Assembly: GCF_947623445.1 (NCBI RefSeq)
Contig: NC_135248.1
Coordinates: forward strand, 12,285,820 to 12,349,819
Reading direction: 5' to 3'
DNA length: 64,000 nucleotides
From: Clavelina lepadiformis
Lineage: Eukaryota > Chordata > Ascidiacea > Aplousobranchia > Clavelinidae
The translations under genes and the position numbers were made by a program. The notes below the pieces were generated by a model. It saw only the letters and a program-made list of their open reading frames with translations, did not search any database and was not told the DNA's origin. This document shows positions 1-18,620 of this stretch, one piece after another. Positions within the stretch are counted from its first letter, which is position 1. Every line of letters begins with the position of its first letter.

Positions 1-333
1 CTAGAAGGTAGATTTTGGTTAGGTTTAATTTAGCATGTTATAACATTTAAATTAGGTTAAGAAGAAACTATTAAAATTAGCTACAAACGCACAAATTTTT
101 CCGGTGAAACAGTGGCAGCCTTTTTTATATCACACCTTGTTCTCTTTGTCATTGCTTGTTTGAGCAGATTAATGCTGTTTCGATGCAGAGCAAACGAGAA
201 ATGCTATGAAAGCAAAATCGCTTTGCCAATGCGCAGTTCATGAGTAGATCATTCAACAACACAGTCTCGTTTAGGCAGGCTTGTTGAAAAATACTTTTTT
301 CTCTCTAATTCGTTTTTTTAAGAATTCGTTCCA

Positions 334-362
334 CCAAAGAGATTTAAACAAAATCTCTTTGG
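334..362. repeat. Perfect 12-bp-arm hairpin
   Basis: CCAAAGAGATTT at 334-345 is followed by a 5-base spacer and its exact reverse complement at 351-362. It ends a few bases left of the nested hAT MITE and lies in the interior of the long-inverted-repeat element. No function can be assigned. Confidence 0.7.
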
Positions 363-373
363 TTCCACTAAGA

Positions 374-689
374 CAGGGGTCGGCAACCTTTTGCACTTAA
401 AGAGCCATTTTAACCGATATTCCACAAAATAAAAATCACTGGGAGCCGCAAAACTATTTTCACAGTAAAACGAAAACGACACTCTGTAACAAAACTGTCA
501 TGTGTCGCATTTATAAAAGCAGTTAATTCAGTAAGATTTAAATAATGTGATTACTATAATGAGCTCAGTGAGATAAAGACGCGAGTGTTTTTCTGTTTGT
601 TTCTACTGTAGCAATAAAATTAATAAGAGCCGCATCAGAAGGATGAAAGAGCCGCATGCGGCTCCGGAGCCGCAGGTTGACGACCCCTG
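374..689. mobile_element. Non-autonomous hAT element (MITE)
   Basis: The 316-bp element begins CAGGGGTCGGCAACC and ends GGTTGACGACCCCTG, which are hAT-type terminal inverted repeats. It is flanked by a perfect 8-bp target-site duplication, CACTAAGA, at 366-373 and 690-697, as expected for hAT transposition. There is no open frame, so it would need a transposase in trans. Confidence 0.9.
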
Positions 690-1394
690 CACTAAGAAAA
701 ATGACTTTCATCGCGCCCCTGGTAAACTTTCAATTTCAAATTTTCAAATAATTAGCCTATAAAAGTCTTTTTTTCACTTTTTAATGTGAAAATCCTCGAA
801 ACGCTTCGTGTTGCTTTAAAGAAATATTTTTAAGATTTACTCACCTCTCAAATTCACAGTTTGCTTCGTGGGATGTAGGGCTGCAAACATGATGGTGATT
901 ATGGCTTTTTCTGAGTGCTTTTGTTACAGCGTACAGTAGACAAACCGCTGTTTTTGTCTCTAAAAATCATGGCTGCCACTATTTCACCTGAAAAAGTCGT
1001 GTGTGCAAAGCTAGTTCTCACATTTTCTTGTTAACATAACTTAAATCTTATAACATAACAACCTAAACTTAACCTAAGTCTACCTTGTAGTCTGAAGTTA
1101 ACTTTAATCATACCCTAAATAACAAAAAACGACTTTTTGCATACCCTTTCTCCCTAACGGTATATCTTCACCAACAGACCGCGTGACCAACTTACAGTGA
1201 AATCAAAAACACTGTCACTGTCAAAAATTATATGTTTATACAGTAGTGTAGAATTTTTGTGCAATTTTATGACAGTTATTTCTAGAACAATGTAACATTG
1301 AAAAATAAAAGAAATCTATGTGTTTAAAAATAGATATGTATACACAAAATTTATATAGATATATATACACAAAATTGGCTAGTGTTAATCGGCA

Positions 1395-1466
1395 GGGGAT
1401 GTAGCTCAGTGGTAGAGCGCACGCTTTGCATGTGTGAGGCCCCGGGTTCGATCCCCGGCATCTCCA
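1395..1466 (+). tRNA. tRNA-Ala (anticodon UGC)
   Basis: A 72-nt cloverleaf folds with acceptor GGGGATG/CATCTCC, a D arm with TAGCTCAGTGG (A box), anticodon loop TTTGCAT and a T arm with GGTTCGATCC (B box). The discriminator base is A. A run of T's immediately downstream is a strong RNA polymerase III terminator. No intron is present. Confidence 0.96.
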
Positions 1467-2170
1467 GAGCTTTTTTTTTTTTTAATGTGATATCAATTTC
1501 CTGAATTATCAGGTAATTAAAATGCTTGTCTTAGACTCTGTCGTTAAATAATTCTCATAATTATTTAGGACTATTTTGCCCACATTGCTGTCAACGCAAT
1601 GTAACGAGAGAGACTGGAAATGTATTTTTTGTTGTTTACTTTTCGTGGTTGTTTGTTGGATAACGAGAAATAAAATGCTAACCATTATAGCGTATACTGT
1701 ACTGTTTAATTTTCGCCATTGTTTATTTTCGTATATGGGGAGCGAAAACTGTGGTGTTAACCTCGTTGTAAACTGGTCAATCAAGAAATACACTCACAAA
1801 CAATCAAAGAACGGGAAAAAATGGCGAAGCCGTGAAGGCTCAAAACTTGCAAAGTGTACATTATATTGGTGCTAAAAGTATAGAAAGTTAGTACCAAACC
1901 CACCCAAGAACCCAAAATACGTTTATGAAATAATAGCTCCACCAGCAAATAAACCAACCATTTAATAATATCTCAAAACGAAAAGTACTAAGTCTTTGCT
2001 ATTAATATTATGCGCTAAGTATTTAATTAATTCTTTCTTTAACAGCAAGTTGTAATTGACAAATTAATCTTTTAGCTATACAGTATTATTTCAACCCGAG
2101 TCCTTGAGTCTTCATTCGATAGATACGAGAAACGTTTAGACATGACGTATACAACCCGTATACCCTAAGA

Positions 2171-2243
2171 GCCCGGTTAGCTCAGTCGGTAGAGCGTTGG
2201 ACTTTTAATCCAACGGTCAAGGGTTCAAGTCCCTTATCGGGCG
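2171..2243 (+). tRNA. tRNA-Lys (anticodon UUU)
   Basis: The 73-nt sequence begins GCCCGGTTAGCTCAGTCGG and ends TATCGGGCG. Acceptor, D, anticodon (loop CTTTTAA) and T arms all pair. The A box and the GGTTCAAGTCC B box are intact, and a T6 terminator follows within ten bases. No intron is present. Confidence 0.96.
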
Positions 2244-3123
2244 CTTCTTTTTTAAAAATGCAACTTTGTTTAATTGAAAATATTCTTATCCTCTCTGTCA
2301 CTTTAGTACTTGTGATTATGCTTCATATATCTGCTTCTCAAAGTGACTTTTTTTGCATTTCATTCCAGTCTTACTACACTTTAACATGGTGAGACTGAAA
2401 ATCATCTAATATACCGCACCCAAACATATATTTTTACAACAAACGTGTGTGTTTGTTTATTTTTCAGTAGACAAGTAGCCGATGTTCTATGAGTGACAAC
2501 ACAACTCAGCAAAAATGTAATTGCAAATAAAACCCCAAGAAAGAATCCAGCTTGGAAGAAGCACTGAGCACAAGCACTGTATGACATCGTATAAATTTCA
2601 CATATTGTAAAGAGATGGCAGTTCAGCAGCAATAAGATAAAATAGTAACATTATTCTGCACCAAACAAAGCATTCGTTTTTTAAAAAGGAGGAAGATTTA
2701 ATACAAAAATTCCTGGCTGCAGAATGGCAAAAGTTTGCGGTTTTGCATACACAATTCTTGGCTAGTTCCAGAGAATTTATGTAAATAAAAAAAATTTCGA
2801 AACTTACATTTGATTGAATTTTAATTCAAATTTTAAAATTTTTGTTTTCACAGTAAAGTTCAAACACAAAAGTTATCTCACAAAACGTCTGCGTTTTAAA
2901 GTAACAAGCAAAAAGGTATAATAAAAAAAAACTTTTGAAACTAAAACAGGTACTGCCAGTAGTTTTTATTATCTATAACTTTCGTTTAATCACAGTGACT
3001 ATAGCCATTAAAGTAAAAGAGCACAAAATCTTAGCGCATTTGGAATCTGAAAAAATTGATTTTTAAACTTTGCTGGACACCTTTAGGATGAAAGCCTTTC
3101 CAAACGCTTGATGTTCCTCAATT
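2244..3123. other. Intergenic, no gene seen
   Basis: This AT-rich stretch lies between the tRNA-Lys gene and the STRAD stop codon. The part nearest 3123 should hold the STRAD 3' UTR. Short open frames here show no recognisable domain and no supporting splice structure. Confidence 0.5.
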
Positions 3124-6100
3124 TTAGAACTCCCAATGATGTTGTGATAAATTTAAACTTTGAAGTTTTCCGCTAGCTTCAGCCACCATCCGGTCAACTG
3201 GGGCTAAGAAAAAAATTTCACAATTTTCAAAACACATTAGATAGCGATATCACATCACAATGTTACACCTTGATAAGGTAAGTCCACATACCATTATTAG
3301 ATAAGTCTTGTAATAAAGACAATAGCAAATGTTTGCAAATCTAAATTCTGACAACAAAAGCATCCAGGCAACTTACATGATAACTTTTGCGTTTCTGGTA
3401 ACACAGGAGTAAGGGGGAGTAACAAAGTTGCAAAATTTTCCTTGCCCAATGCTGTATGTTGCAAGAAGGGGTGATTAAGAAGCTGAGTGGCAGTCGGTCG
3501 AGATGAAGGGTCAACATTTAAGCAAGATGAAGCGAGCTGAATAAAACAAATTTTGATAATCAGTAAAGCTGATTTTATATCATAATAGTGCAGGTCACGA
3601 AACAAATCACACTTCAGCAAGTGTAAGTCACCACCCAATTGAACTTCTTGGTGTTTAAAGAAGATACTGAATTGATTGCAAAAAGATCCATAATAATTTA
3701 TCTCTGAAATACCTGATGAAAATCTTCAGAGAAAGTTCTGGACATTGTAATCTGATGTTGTTGAATCGCTTCACTATTTTGTCCATCATGCGTCTCAATT
3801 AATTCTAATAGAAACATTGAACTTCTAAAATTTCTTACTTGTGGTTCAGATGAAAGATTTAAAAAATAGTTCCGCATGTTAAATATGCTTCATTATATCA
3901 ACTGCATGTGCTGTGGCATATTCAATTCATCTACAGTCCATTAAATTCAACTGCCATAATTTCTATAATCTATAGTAACAAGAGGCTAAATTGTACATGA
4001 TAGTGTAGATACACCAGCATCACCTGGTTCAGGTGGTACCGTGGTTTGGTCAAGAAGACATGGTTTAGTTCCGTTCAGCTTCTCCAGAAGCATCTGCGAG
4101 TAATTTTACTGCTTAAAATGAAACCAACGCATTGTCTTATATCTTCAGTGATATAGCTACAACCTAGTGAGGTTTATAATCATTCGATTAAAACTAAGCA
4201 AACAGTAATACAATTAAGACCAATGTTGATGTTGTGATGTCCCAATGAATTTGATTAAATTTTAAAGTGAAATTTCTTGAGTATTTTCTCACCCTTGCAT
4301 TAGGCATATCCGTAAATGGGGCATGACCATTAGCAAGTTCGCAAGTCGTGATTCCAAGACTATAAATATCTGATTGTGTATCGTACCCTTTTATATTCTG
4401 AATGATAAAAACATAACATTTAGAATGCTTAATATTTATATAACAATGATTATTGATTACTAGGAAGGCCAGAAAATATAAAAGTACTACAGCATGCAAA
4501 AAACCGTGGGTTAGAAGTCAAAACAGTTTTCCTCAGAGAATATTAAAAAATTTGCAGTTATTGTCACTGAAGCTTCTACAGTAAGCACAGGCACAATTTA
4601 CTAACATCTGAGCTACTGTAGAAGCAAAACGCGTTGTATTAGGAAACATTTGCAAATTCACGTAACTATACTCCACGTCTCTCCCTATATATATCTAAAC
4701 TATGTCCCACCTACTGTACATACAAATGTAGGTGATATAAAAAATAAATTGTTCAAAGAGTGTTCGCACATAATTTGAGCAACAAACAATTTACTATGTT
4801 AGAGTGTTGCAAAAAATCAACTACCTTCAGTATCCTGGTTCCAGTTATTTTTTGTGGTTTCAGACAAGTTTTGAAAACTGTTCGTAAGAATCGTGTACAA
4901 TGCAAAATGTTCAATTTTTTGAGAAACATTTTTGCACTTGAAAATATCTGAAACCATGTAAGCTAACTGAAACTTCAAGATTGAAGAAAGTGGATTTTGC
5001 AACGTATTATTATATATTGGTATCTGATGATAAATGATGTTATGATATTATAATAACTACTAAACCATACTTGTTGTAATATTTCTGGACTGAGCCAAGG
5101 TAGCAAATAAATATCATGCTTTGGGAAATCGTGCACATTTTTTCGTCGTTGTTTTTCATTCAACATAGATATCATACTTCGATTACTTGACAGTTTAACT
5201 CTTCCGTTGCTGGATAGCAATATATGTCGTGCTTTGACACCTCTAAAATATTTAAGCAAAGCGGCTGGTTTCTTGTTAACTAAGTAAAACCTGGGCACAG
5301 CATAATAACTCTGTTTCCCAGAAATAAATGACACACTAATGCATTAAAAAAAAACAGTAAATTACCTGTGAATATAGCCGAGCTTATGAATGTATTCAAG
5401 GGCATGAATAACTTCACTTAAAATGTGCGCAATAAGCACCTCTGGTAAACCGAACTTGAAATGTGATTCCATAACATCAGAACAAGCTCCTATGAAGATA
5501 AACCTTCAACTGCTGTATACTCAAAAACGACAATCCAAAATTAATCAAACATTTTGCAATACAAAAGCCCACTGAAATTAATAAGTGTAAGCATTCTGTT
5601 TTCTAAAAGTTTTGCACAACAAATTGCTAGTACATAAACAGGTAAATAAACTAAATGAAGCAGGTCAATAAAAAATTGAACATTAAAATATACTACAAGT
5701 ATTCATACATTGTCTTCCTATTAGTTTTGGACATGATTGGAGTTAAATAGATTCATGTTTTATAAGAAACTTTAGGTTAGAGCTTCTGGTATATATATAA
5801 ATATATAACTTGTTTTTTTATGTGAAACTTGGGCACAGTACCAGTAACTAAAGTAGAAATTTTTTAGTTTACAGAAACAACTTATCCATCAAAAAACCTG
5901 TTTCAAACCAAAGTTCACTGAGTGAAAACCAGAGCTGAGCTACCTATCAGTTAATATCTGAACAACGTACAGTATATATATATATATATAACGAAGAAAA
6001 TTCCACAGAATTTTAAACAAGACTTTACAATTATATGCACAGCTAACCCAAAACTAGCAAAACAAAACAGAATGCTAAAGTTAATCATGACAAAAGTGTT

Positions 6101-6772
6101 TTTTTTATTTTGACTTGGGTCGACGTTACAACTCATCAGTTTACTGGAAAGAGGCCTACATAAATGTCATGAAAAATAAATGAAACAGAATAAGAGCAAG
6201 AAAAAACCTACCGTAATTCATGAACTCATTGATCACGTAAAGTTTTTCTTCTTCAACAAAAGCAATGTCATGAACAAGAACATTGGGATGACACAATGCA
6301 CGACAAACCCAAAGTTCGCGCTGAACACAGAACAAAAGCTTTTAGAAAGTTTTACAAAGTGCATATAGTGGTAAAGCTGTTCTGATTAATATGATTAACT
6401 TAAGAGTTTTTGCAATACAGTAGCTGAGTTAGGGTAACGTAAGGTAATACTCTTTGAAACCAGTGGCAAAAAGCAGTCCTATATAAAAAGAAGTCCCATT
6501 ACATTATAGACTTTTTGAATTACCTGTAAAAACTGAACGCATTCTGAGCTACACGCGTCTAGGTCAGATTCTCGAATTGCTTTTGTAACAGAACTTCGTC
6601 TATGTTTGGTGAAATGAATAGCAGTTGCAGAAAAAGAACTGGTACCTACAAAATATAATGAGAGTAAACAAAATATGTTAAAAGAAAACATAAAACGAAA
6701 CAATTGTAAAAATATAAATGTATATGCCTAACCTACTATTCTTATGAAATCGTAGTCTTTGCATGATGCCAT
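3124..6772 (-). CDS. STRAD: STRAD pseudokinase (STE20-related adaptor), ten exons
   Basis: STRAD binds LKB1 (STK11) and MO25 and activates LKB1 allosterically without catalysing phosphotransfer. Minus-strand exons with consistent phase: 6772-6733, 6645-6524, 6320-6212, 5489-5366, 5242-5071, 4397-4293, 4093-4024, 3804-3713, 3536-3377 and 3203-3124. Together they encode 357 residues, near the usual STRAD length. Diagnostic segments are VHDFPK followed by [40 protein letters not shown] and the C-terminal WEF that docks MO25. The catalytic loop reads HRGVKARHI instead of HRDLKPxN, and the DFG position is LSS. Both changes fit a pseudokinase. The start ATG at 6772 opens [14 protein letters not shown] directly before the kinase fold, so the N-terminus is shorter than in the human proteins; an upstream non-coding exon is possible. 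Confidence 0.93.
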
Positions 6773-9455
6773 TATCCTGAGAATAAAATATTAATTCCAG
6801 ACAGAAATTAATTATCATTTATGTCATTGCACCTCTTTAAAATGACTGATGAATGAAAAGCTATCTTAATGAAATTTTTAATTCTACGAGCAATAAAGTA
6901 CATTATTATTATTACTGCATTGCAGTAGGCCTATTACGGTAGAGAATTATATTATTTAAGACTGTATATCGGTAAATACTTTGTGATATTGTAGTATTGG
7001 GCATTATTTTGTCACTTTTCAATTCCATTTGTATCAAACAAGACATTTGACAGTACCAGTATTCAAAAGCTTGTTTTTACGTAGAATGGGATAAAATAAA
7101 CAAGCTATAGTGCAGCCATCAAATTCATTGCTAACTTGGCATCACAATCTTTATTCTTTGACAGAAAAAACCTTTACACGACTTAAGATCCGCGATTTCT
7201 TATCCCTTGAACCATGGTTTGCGAGCTGTTTTTTTCGCAAGTTTCAAAGGATGTGCTACACATTTATTTTTTTGGATATTTTCCTTATACTGCAGCAGCC
7301 TATTGCCCGAGTAACTGCTCTCCAGAACTACCGAACAGAAGCAAGCTTATGGTGGTATCCCTAAAACTCAGACTAGGGATGATTGTTCACGGCTTGAGTC
7401 CAAGTTACTGAGCTGGCGTGTTTTGCCACCTGCTGGAAATTGTTGTTGTTATATTTCTGTGGAAATCAAATTACGTGGTTTTGGTAAGCGCGTTTACGCA
7501 TGTTTCGTGCTTACTGATTGTCCAAGCTTATTTATATTGATCCAAGTTTGGAAAACGTAATCTTGTATCGCCAAATATACTACAATTGGATTTTAGTTTA
7601 GCCGACTGTGATGTTGGGGAGTAGTTTCTTTTAATGAATCAGATTAATTATCGGAGTTATAGAAGATACAACGGCAGTCATACGCGTAGAGCATTTACGG
7701 ATACGTTACAAAATTAAAGGGAATTCCACTACACTTGCAATCTTTGTGTGTTTTTGTTGCGCCAAGCTAGAAAGGCCCAAGCTGATATTACATATGTTTC
7801 TTTGCGACTATGCTGCCGTGCAGCGACGCGTAAATTCTTCAATTGTGGTTTCTTTCAACTTTGCATTAATTATCATCCATGTCAAAACAACTAAAATGTA
7901 AAGCAACATACTCCTTGCACGGACTTAATTGCATGTAGGCTATAAGGACTGTACAGCGTCATCCAAGAATTAAAGTTTTGCGAAGTCTTTTGTTTCATTT
8001 TGCGTTCTGTTTTCTTCACAGGCTATTTTGAAACTAGTTTCAGGTGGATTGCGCCACCTTGCCTTGAGAACTAAAAGCGGCCGAGCTGTGTTATACTGTA
8101 TAACACTACCTTGATGTTGTTTAACAATCTGGACGAGGTGGCATCCATTATGGGCTTCAACTTTGCTATGTTGTTTAACTAAATTACTAAACGCTGCAGG
8201 CCAATGTCCCTGCACCACAAGTCACAAGCCACAAAGCTTGCCACTTCTCATTTGAACTGATTTGAGCGTGAACAAACGACGCTGGTTCTTACAAGCGGTA
8301 AAGCTTTATCCAGGCCATCCTCATTGGCGATAGCCCAATGGGTAAGAGTTATCAAAGTCGGGGAGCACTGCCCCTGCCACTCCGCGTTCCAGTTATGATT
8401 TACCAAACGAACTGCCCTGATGAATGCTTGAGTTCTCGGTTTGTTCTTCTAATGGTTTCATTTCGGAGGGGGTACATGAGTACCTTAATTTTAATCATCG
8501 CGCTTGTTTATTTGAAGAGAAAATACTTCAAGTGGAGCAAGTGGGATGCTCATATGCTCATATGCTCAACAAACGAAAAGAAGATAGGTTTCATCGTTAC
8601 CAAACCCATCAGCATGTTGGATGACCGCAAGAATGTGGACAATGAAGATTGTTTCGTGGTGTAGGACGCCAGGACATCCAGCAAAAATTCGCAAGACCCC
8701 GTTTATAACGATATCGATTTGGTGTCTGTGAGTATTGTCACTCCAGGCATTACCAAGCCTATAACGTAATAACCTACTCAATATTGAAATGAACGAAGGA
8801 GGTAAAGGAAGCAATGCTAATAATGATATCATTAGTATATGCTCCATCTGTATACCATTGTGCAGTGAATAACTGCTTTACGGTTTCCTGTGTTGTTCTT
8901 GCAAGAAACGGAAGAAAAAAATCATTGTTCACACATAAGGATAGTTGCTTCAGCCTAATTAATAGCGTGTTTGGTGCAATGGTAGAACTGGAAGTAACGT
9001 GGAAGCTTACTTTATGTATGTCGCACCTAAAACGAAAAGGCTGGACTTAACGCAATGCAAAATAATAGCACACCGTTTTGCACAAAAGCTGTGATAACTT
9101 GCATTACACATATCCTATAGTTCAGCAAAATGAAAATTTTAGAAGTGTACAAAAATTGTAAAGAATGGACAAAGGCCTGTAGAGATTGTAGTTTTTGAGT
9201 ATAACAAAGTTAGATTTTATAGGCCTAAACCTCTTGGAAAATGTAGCTTCTTTTGATAGTTAATTGTGATATTAATCTTGCCGCCTTAATATAACAACAA
9301 GGAATAGGCTAAGTAGTTTAATTAAAGCATCTAACATATTTCTAAGTTTCACTGACATCTTTATTTCATTTAACACTAGGCTTGATTTATTTTCATTGAC
9401 GTTTTCAAGTAACGAGATGAAGCCGAAGCCAAGAAATAAGGAAATGAATTTGGAA
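6773..9455. other. Intergenic region between divergent genes
   Basis: This stretch separates STRAD (minus) from TSP1-trypsin gene 1 (plus) and should contain both promoters. The only structure I can support is a block at about 8875-9115. It is recognisably homologous to 20480-20760 and 41145-41420, which lie upstream of genes 2 and 4. Otherwise I see no gene; the open frames are short and have no domain signature. Confidence 0.5.
8875..9115 (+). promoter_or_regulatory. 5' flanking block shared by protease genes 1, 2 and 4
   Basis: The block starts CGGTTTCCTG and contains the GCACATAAG-type, GTCGCACCT and ACACATAT words in the same order as at 20480-20760 and 41145-41420. It lies 340-580 bp upstream of the gene 1 start codon. 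The duplicated unit therefore included upstream DNA that may carry shared transcriptional control. A role in regulation is inference. Confidence 0.45.
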
Positions 9456-16027
<6,572 letters not shown>

Positions 16028-16730
16028 ACGAGCTGGGAATCAAGGAGCTTTTGACTGTATATAGGAATGATTGTATATTCTAATATAAGACGAATCTTTC
16101 CAGTCTCTTGTGTTGATAATGTGGTTAAAACTAAATCGTTTGATTGTCAGCCGCCACTGTTTGTATATCTTGCTTTCGATGGAGGCGACTGGCTTTAGCA
16201 ACCGTGTGACTATATACAAAGCACAATTTTCCATATAACTATATCATATAACCAATAAACGCATGATTCATGAATTGTATTGTTTTATAAATACTAGATC
16301 ATTAAAGGCAATATCAGCCGCACGCAGCTTCGGTATAGAATAGCCTACAGATAATCATCTGCATCGAATGGGCGAAAATGACCATGATTTTACGCTAAAA
16401 TTAACTGAGAAAACTCCTTAAACCAATAAATATCTAATATTACGAAATTAGATTGTAACCAAACGATAAGGGCTAAAACACTACTCCTATATATAGTTTA
16501 ACAACCATGCAAACTGAAACACATGCATTAAAGGTTCATCCCAGCTCCATCTAAAACAGTCAAGAAACGTGACCTTCATACTACTGTCATTGTATGACTG
16601 AAGTGATTATTGGTTAGTTGAAAAATGTGGTTGTCACCACCAATCTACGTCACACTTGGTTGTTGTTTGCCATGTCGATATACTGTAATTAGTTAGTGCA
16701 GTATAATTCTCACTTAGGAACAACACGTTA

Positions 16731-18112
16731 GTAGTATAGTACTGCCACCCTAAGAACCACCCCATATGTTAACTCTATGGAAACCCTGTGGTAACGGCCA
16801 TATGGTCATGGTTCGTGAGTGACACCACGCGGAAAAATATCTTGAAAGGGAGAGCAGCACCACGCGGAAAGAAAAATCTTGAAGGGGAGAGCGGCACCAC
16901 GCGGTAATAAACATCTTGGGTTTTTAGTGAAATGGAAATAGTCTAAAGTCTGTTAATAATTGTTGTAATCTAGTTTGCAATAGATTTTGTAGTATAGTAT
17001 TGCCACCCTAAGAACCCCCCATATGGTAACTCAATGGTAACTCAAATTTCTCAAATTTCAAAAGAATCCGTCTGATCCCTCAATGGATTATTGCTAATTA
17101 GGCCTACTGTAAACTATAATCCTAAAAGTAGGAAAGCGAAACACAATTTCAAACTGGCAAAGAAAATGTATTGAAAAATGGTATGTTAATAAATTCATCA
17201 GATAGTCTTATATAATAATAAATTCAAAAATAAAATTAAGAGCTTCTAAAATCGTTCACATTGAAATGTAATTACAATTTTCCATTGTGCGTTGGTCAAA
17301 CCTGCCATTGTCATGATTTTGTATTTTTTGTATTAGTCTTAATGCTTGTCACTGCGGTTATTAATACAGAGGCTAGCATTACCAACGTTAACGTTGAAAA
17401 TCGGAATTTTCACAAACTTCCACTTCGACACGTAGTACTGCTTCGAATGAAAGCTTCAATGCAATAAGCATACATACTGTATACTAAAGAATAAACCATG
17501 CATCACTTGAAAAATCATCCAAGCTAAAAACCGCAATTCCCTGATATCTGCAGAATACGAGCAAGGATATTATAGTTTGTATTCAAACAAACAAGACAAG
17601 AACGCTTATATAGTTATAGTTGGGTAATAATTACAGGGAAAGGAACTTCGTATAACGCCATATTACCCAAATTAAGTTAACTTTTGGCGTGGTGCCGCTC
17701 GCTAACCATAACCTGCTTGCCATAGAGGTAATAGCCATATGGCGAGTTACCATATGCTACGATAGGGTTACCATAGAGTTACCATAGAGTTAATATAGAG
17801 TTACCATAGAGTTACCATATGGGTTACCATAAGAGTTACCATATGGGTTACCATAGAGTTACCATAGAGTTACCATAGGGGTTACCATAGAGTTAACATA
17901 GAGTTACCATAGAGTTACCATAGAGTTACCATAGAGTTACCATAAAGTTACCATAGAGTTACCATAGAGTTACCATAGAGTTACCATAGAGTTACCATAG
18001 AGTTACCATAGAGTTACCATAGAGTTACCATAGAGTTACCATAGAGGTACCATAGAGTTACCATAGAGGTATCATGTGGGGGGGTCTTAGGGTGGCAATA
18101 TACTATACTACC
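16731..18112. mobile_element. Long-inverted-repeat element, copy A
   Basis: The left end AGTATAGTACTGCCACCCTA at 16735 and its inverse at about 18085-18112 bound the element. The homologous element in copy B (38030-39290) shows that the arms continue inward through blocks with CCACGCGG and TCTTGAA(A/G)GGGAGAG, giving inverted repeats of roughly 200 bp or more. A second internal copy of the end sequence at about 16990 indicates nesting or rearrangement. No transposase is encoded. Confidence 0.6.
17744..18073 (+). repeat. 11-bp tandem satellite (GAGTTACCATA)n
   Basis: About 300 bp of tandem copies of GAGTTACCATA, with occasional TATGGG and GAGGT variants, lie inside the right arm of the inverted-repeat element. 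The orthologous site in copy B (about 39205-39250) has only three or four units. The array therefore expanded in copy A or contracted in copy B after the segmental duplication. Confidence 0.9.
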
Positions 18113-18261
18113 TTACTTACTACCTTATTTTGTTAGTTAGGTTAAATGCTTATTTCGCTTAAATTCACCTACTGACGTTTGGAACGAAACAGCACAAACC
18201 AGCAGACCGATGTACGAGATATCGTACATTTCCGAAACACTCAGTCACAGCCAACATTAAT

Positions 18262-18620
18262 ATTCCATTTGTGAGGCCTATACCCAGGGTTGCCATCGGT
18301 CTCAACTCAAAAATAAGGACGACTAGGAATCGAAAGACGAATACCACCTTAAAAAGTGCACAACAGGAGAAAGCAACCTTTGTTCCTAAAAAAAAAAAGA
18401 CACCATCTTCATGTTCATAATTTTGGTGGTAGTCAGTGGCAAATTAGCGATCACTTACATTCTTACAAACACGAAACTCAGTAGTTATAAATAGAAAATG
18501 GAATCTCTAAAGCAATTAATTCGGCATCAATTCCAAACTTCGAAAATGAATTTTGAGGCCCCTGGACTTTGAGGCCCTAGGTTTCAGCCTGCCTAACCTA
18601 TTGGTAAATCCGGCCGTGTT
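18262..18620. mobile_element. Copy-A-specific insertion with a hAT-like end
   Basis: Copy B is continuous here (about 39425-39440, ATTCATATTCATAAGTAATT), whereas copy A has about 360 extra bases before AAGTAATTATAAC. The insert contains CCAGGGTTGCCATCGGTCTC, resembling the hAT ends at 9891 and 10577. No target duplication was recognised, so the exact limits are approximate. Confidence 0.5.

Larger units (their letters stand above)
1..1092. mobile_element. Long-inverted-repeat (foldback-like) element
   Basis: Bases 1-120 are an imperfect reverse complement of about 973-1092. Both arms share the block around GTGGCAGCC, a CACAAA/CACACA stretch and the GGTTAAG/GGTTAGG tract. The roughly 850-bp interior has no coding potential that I recognise. 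The left arm starts at the window edge, so the outer end and target duplication cannot be judged. This looks like a non-autonomous DNA transposon with long terminal inverted repeats. A hAT MITE (374-689) is nested inside it. Confidence 0.6.

Noticed and set aside
2402..2632. 76-codon minus-strand hydrophobic frame downstream of STRAD
   Set aside because: The STRAD coding sequence ends at 3124 with its conserved tail, and no splice signals link this frame to a gene.
8338..8664. 108-codon plus-strand frame
   Set aside because: No recognisable domain, no splice context, and the region is repeat-like non-coding DNA between genes.
17744..18073. CRISPR-like array
   Set aside because: The 11-bp units are contiguous with no spacers, and the sequence is eukaryotic; it is a simple satellite.
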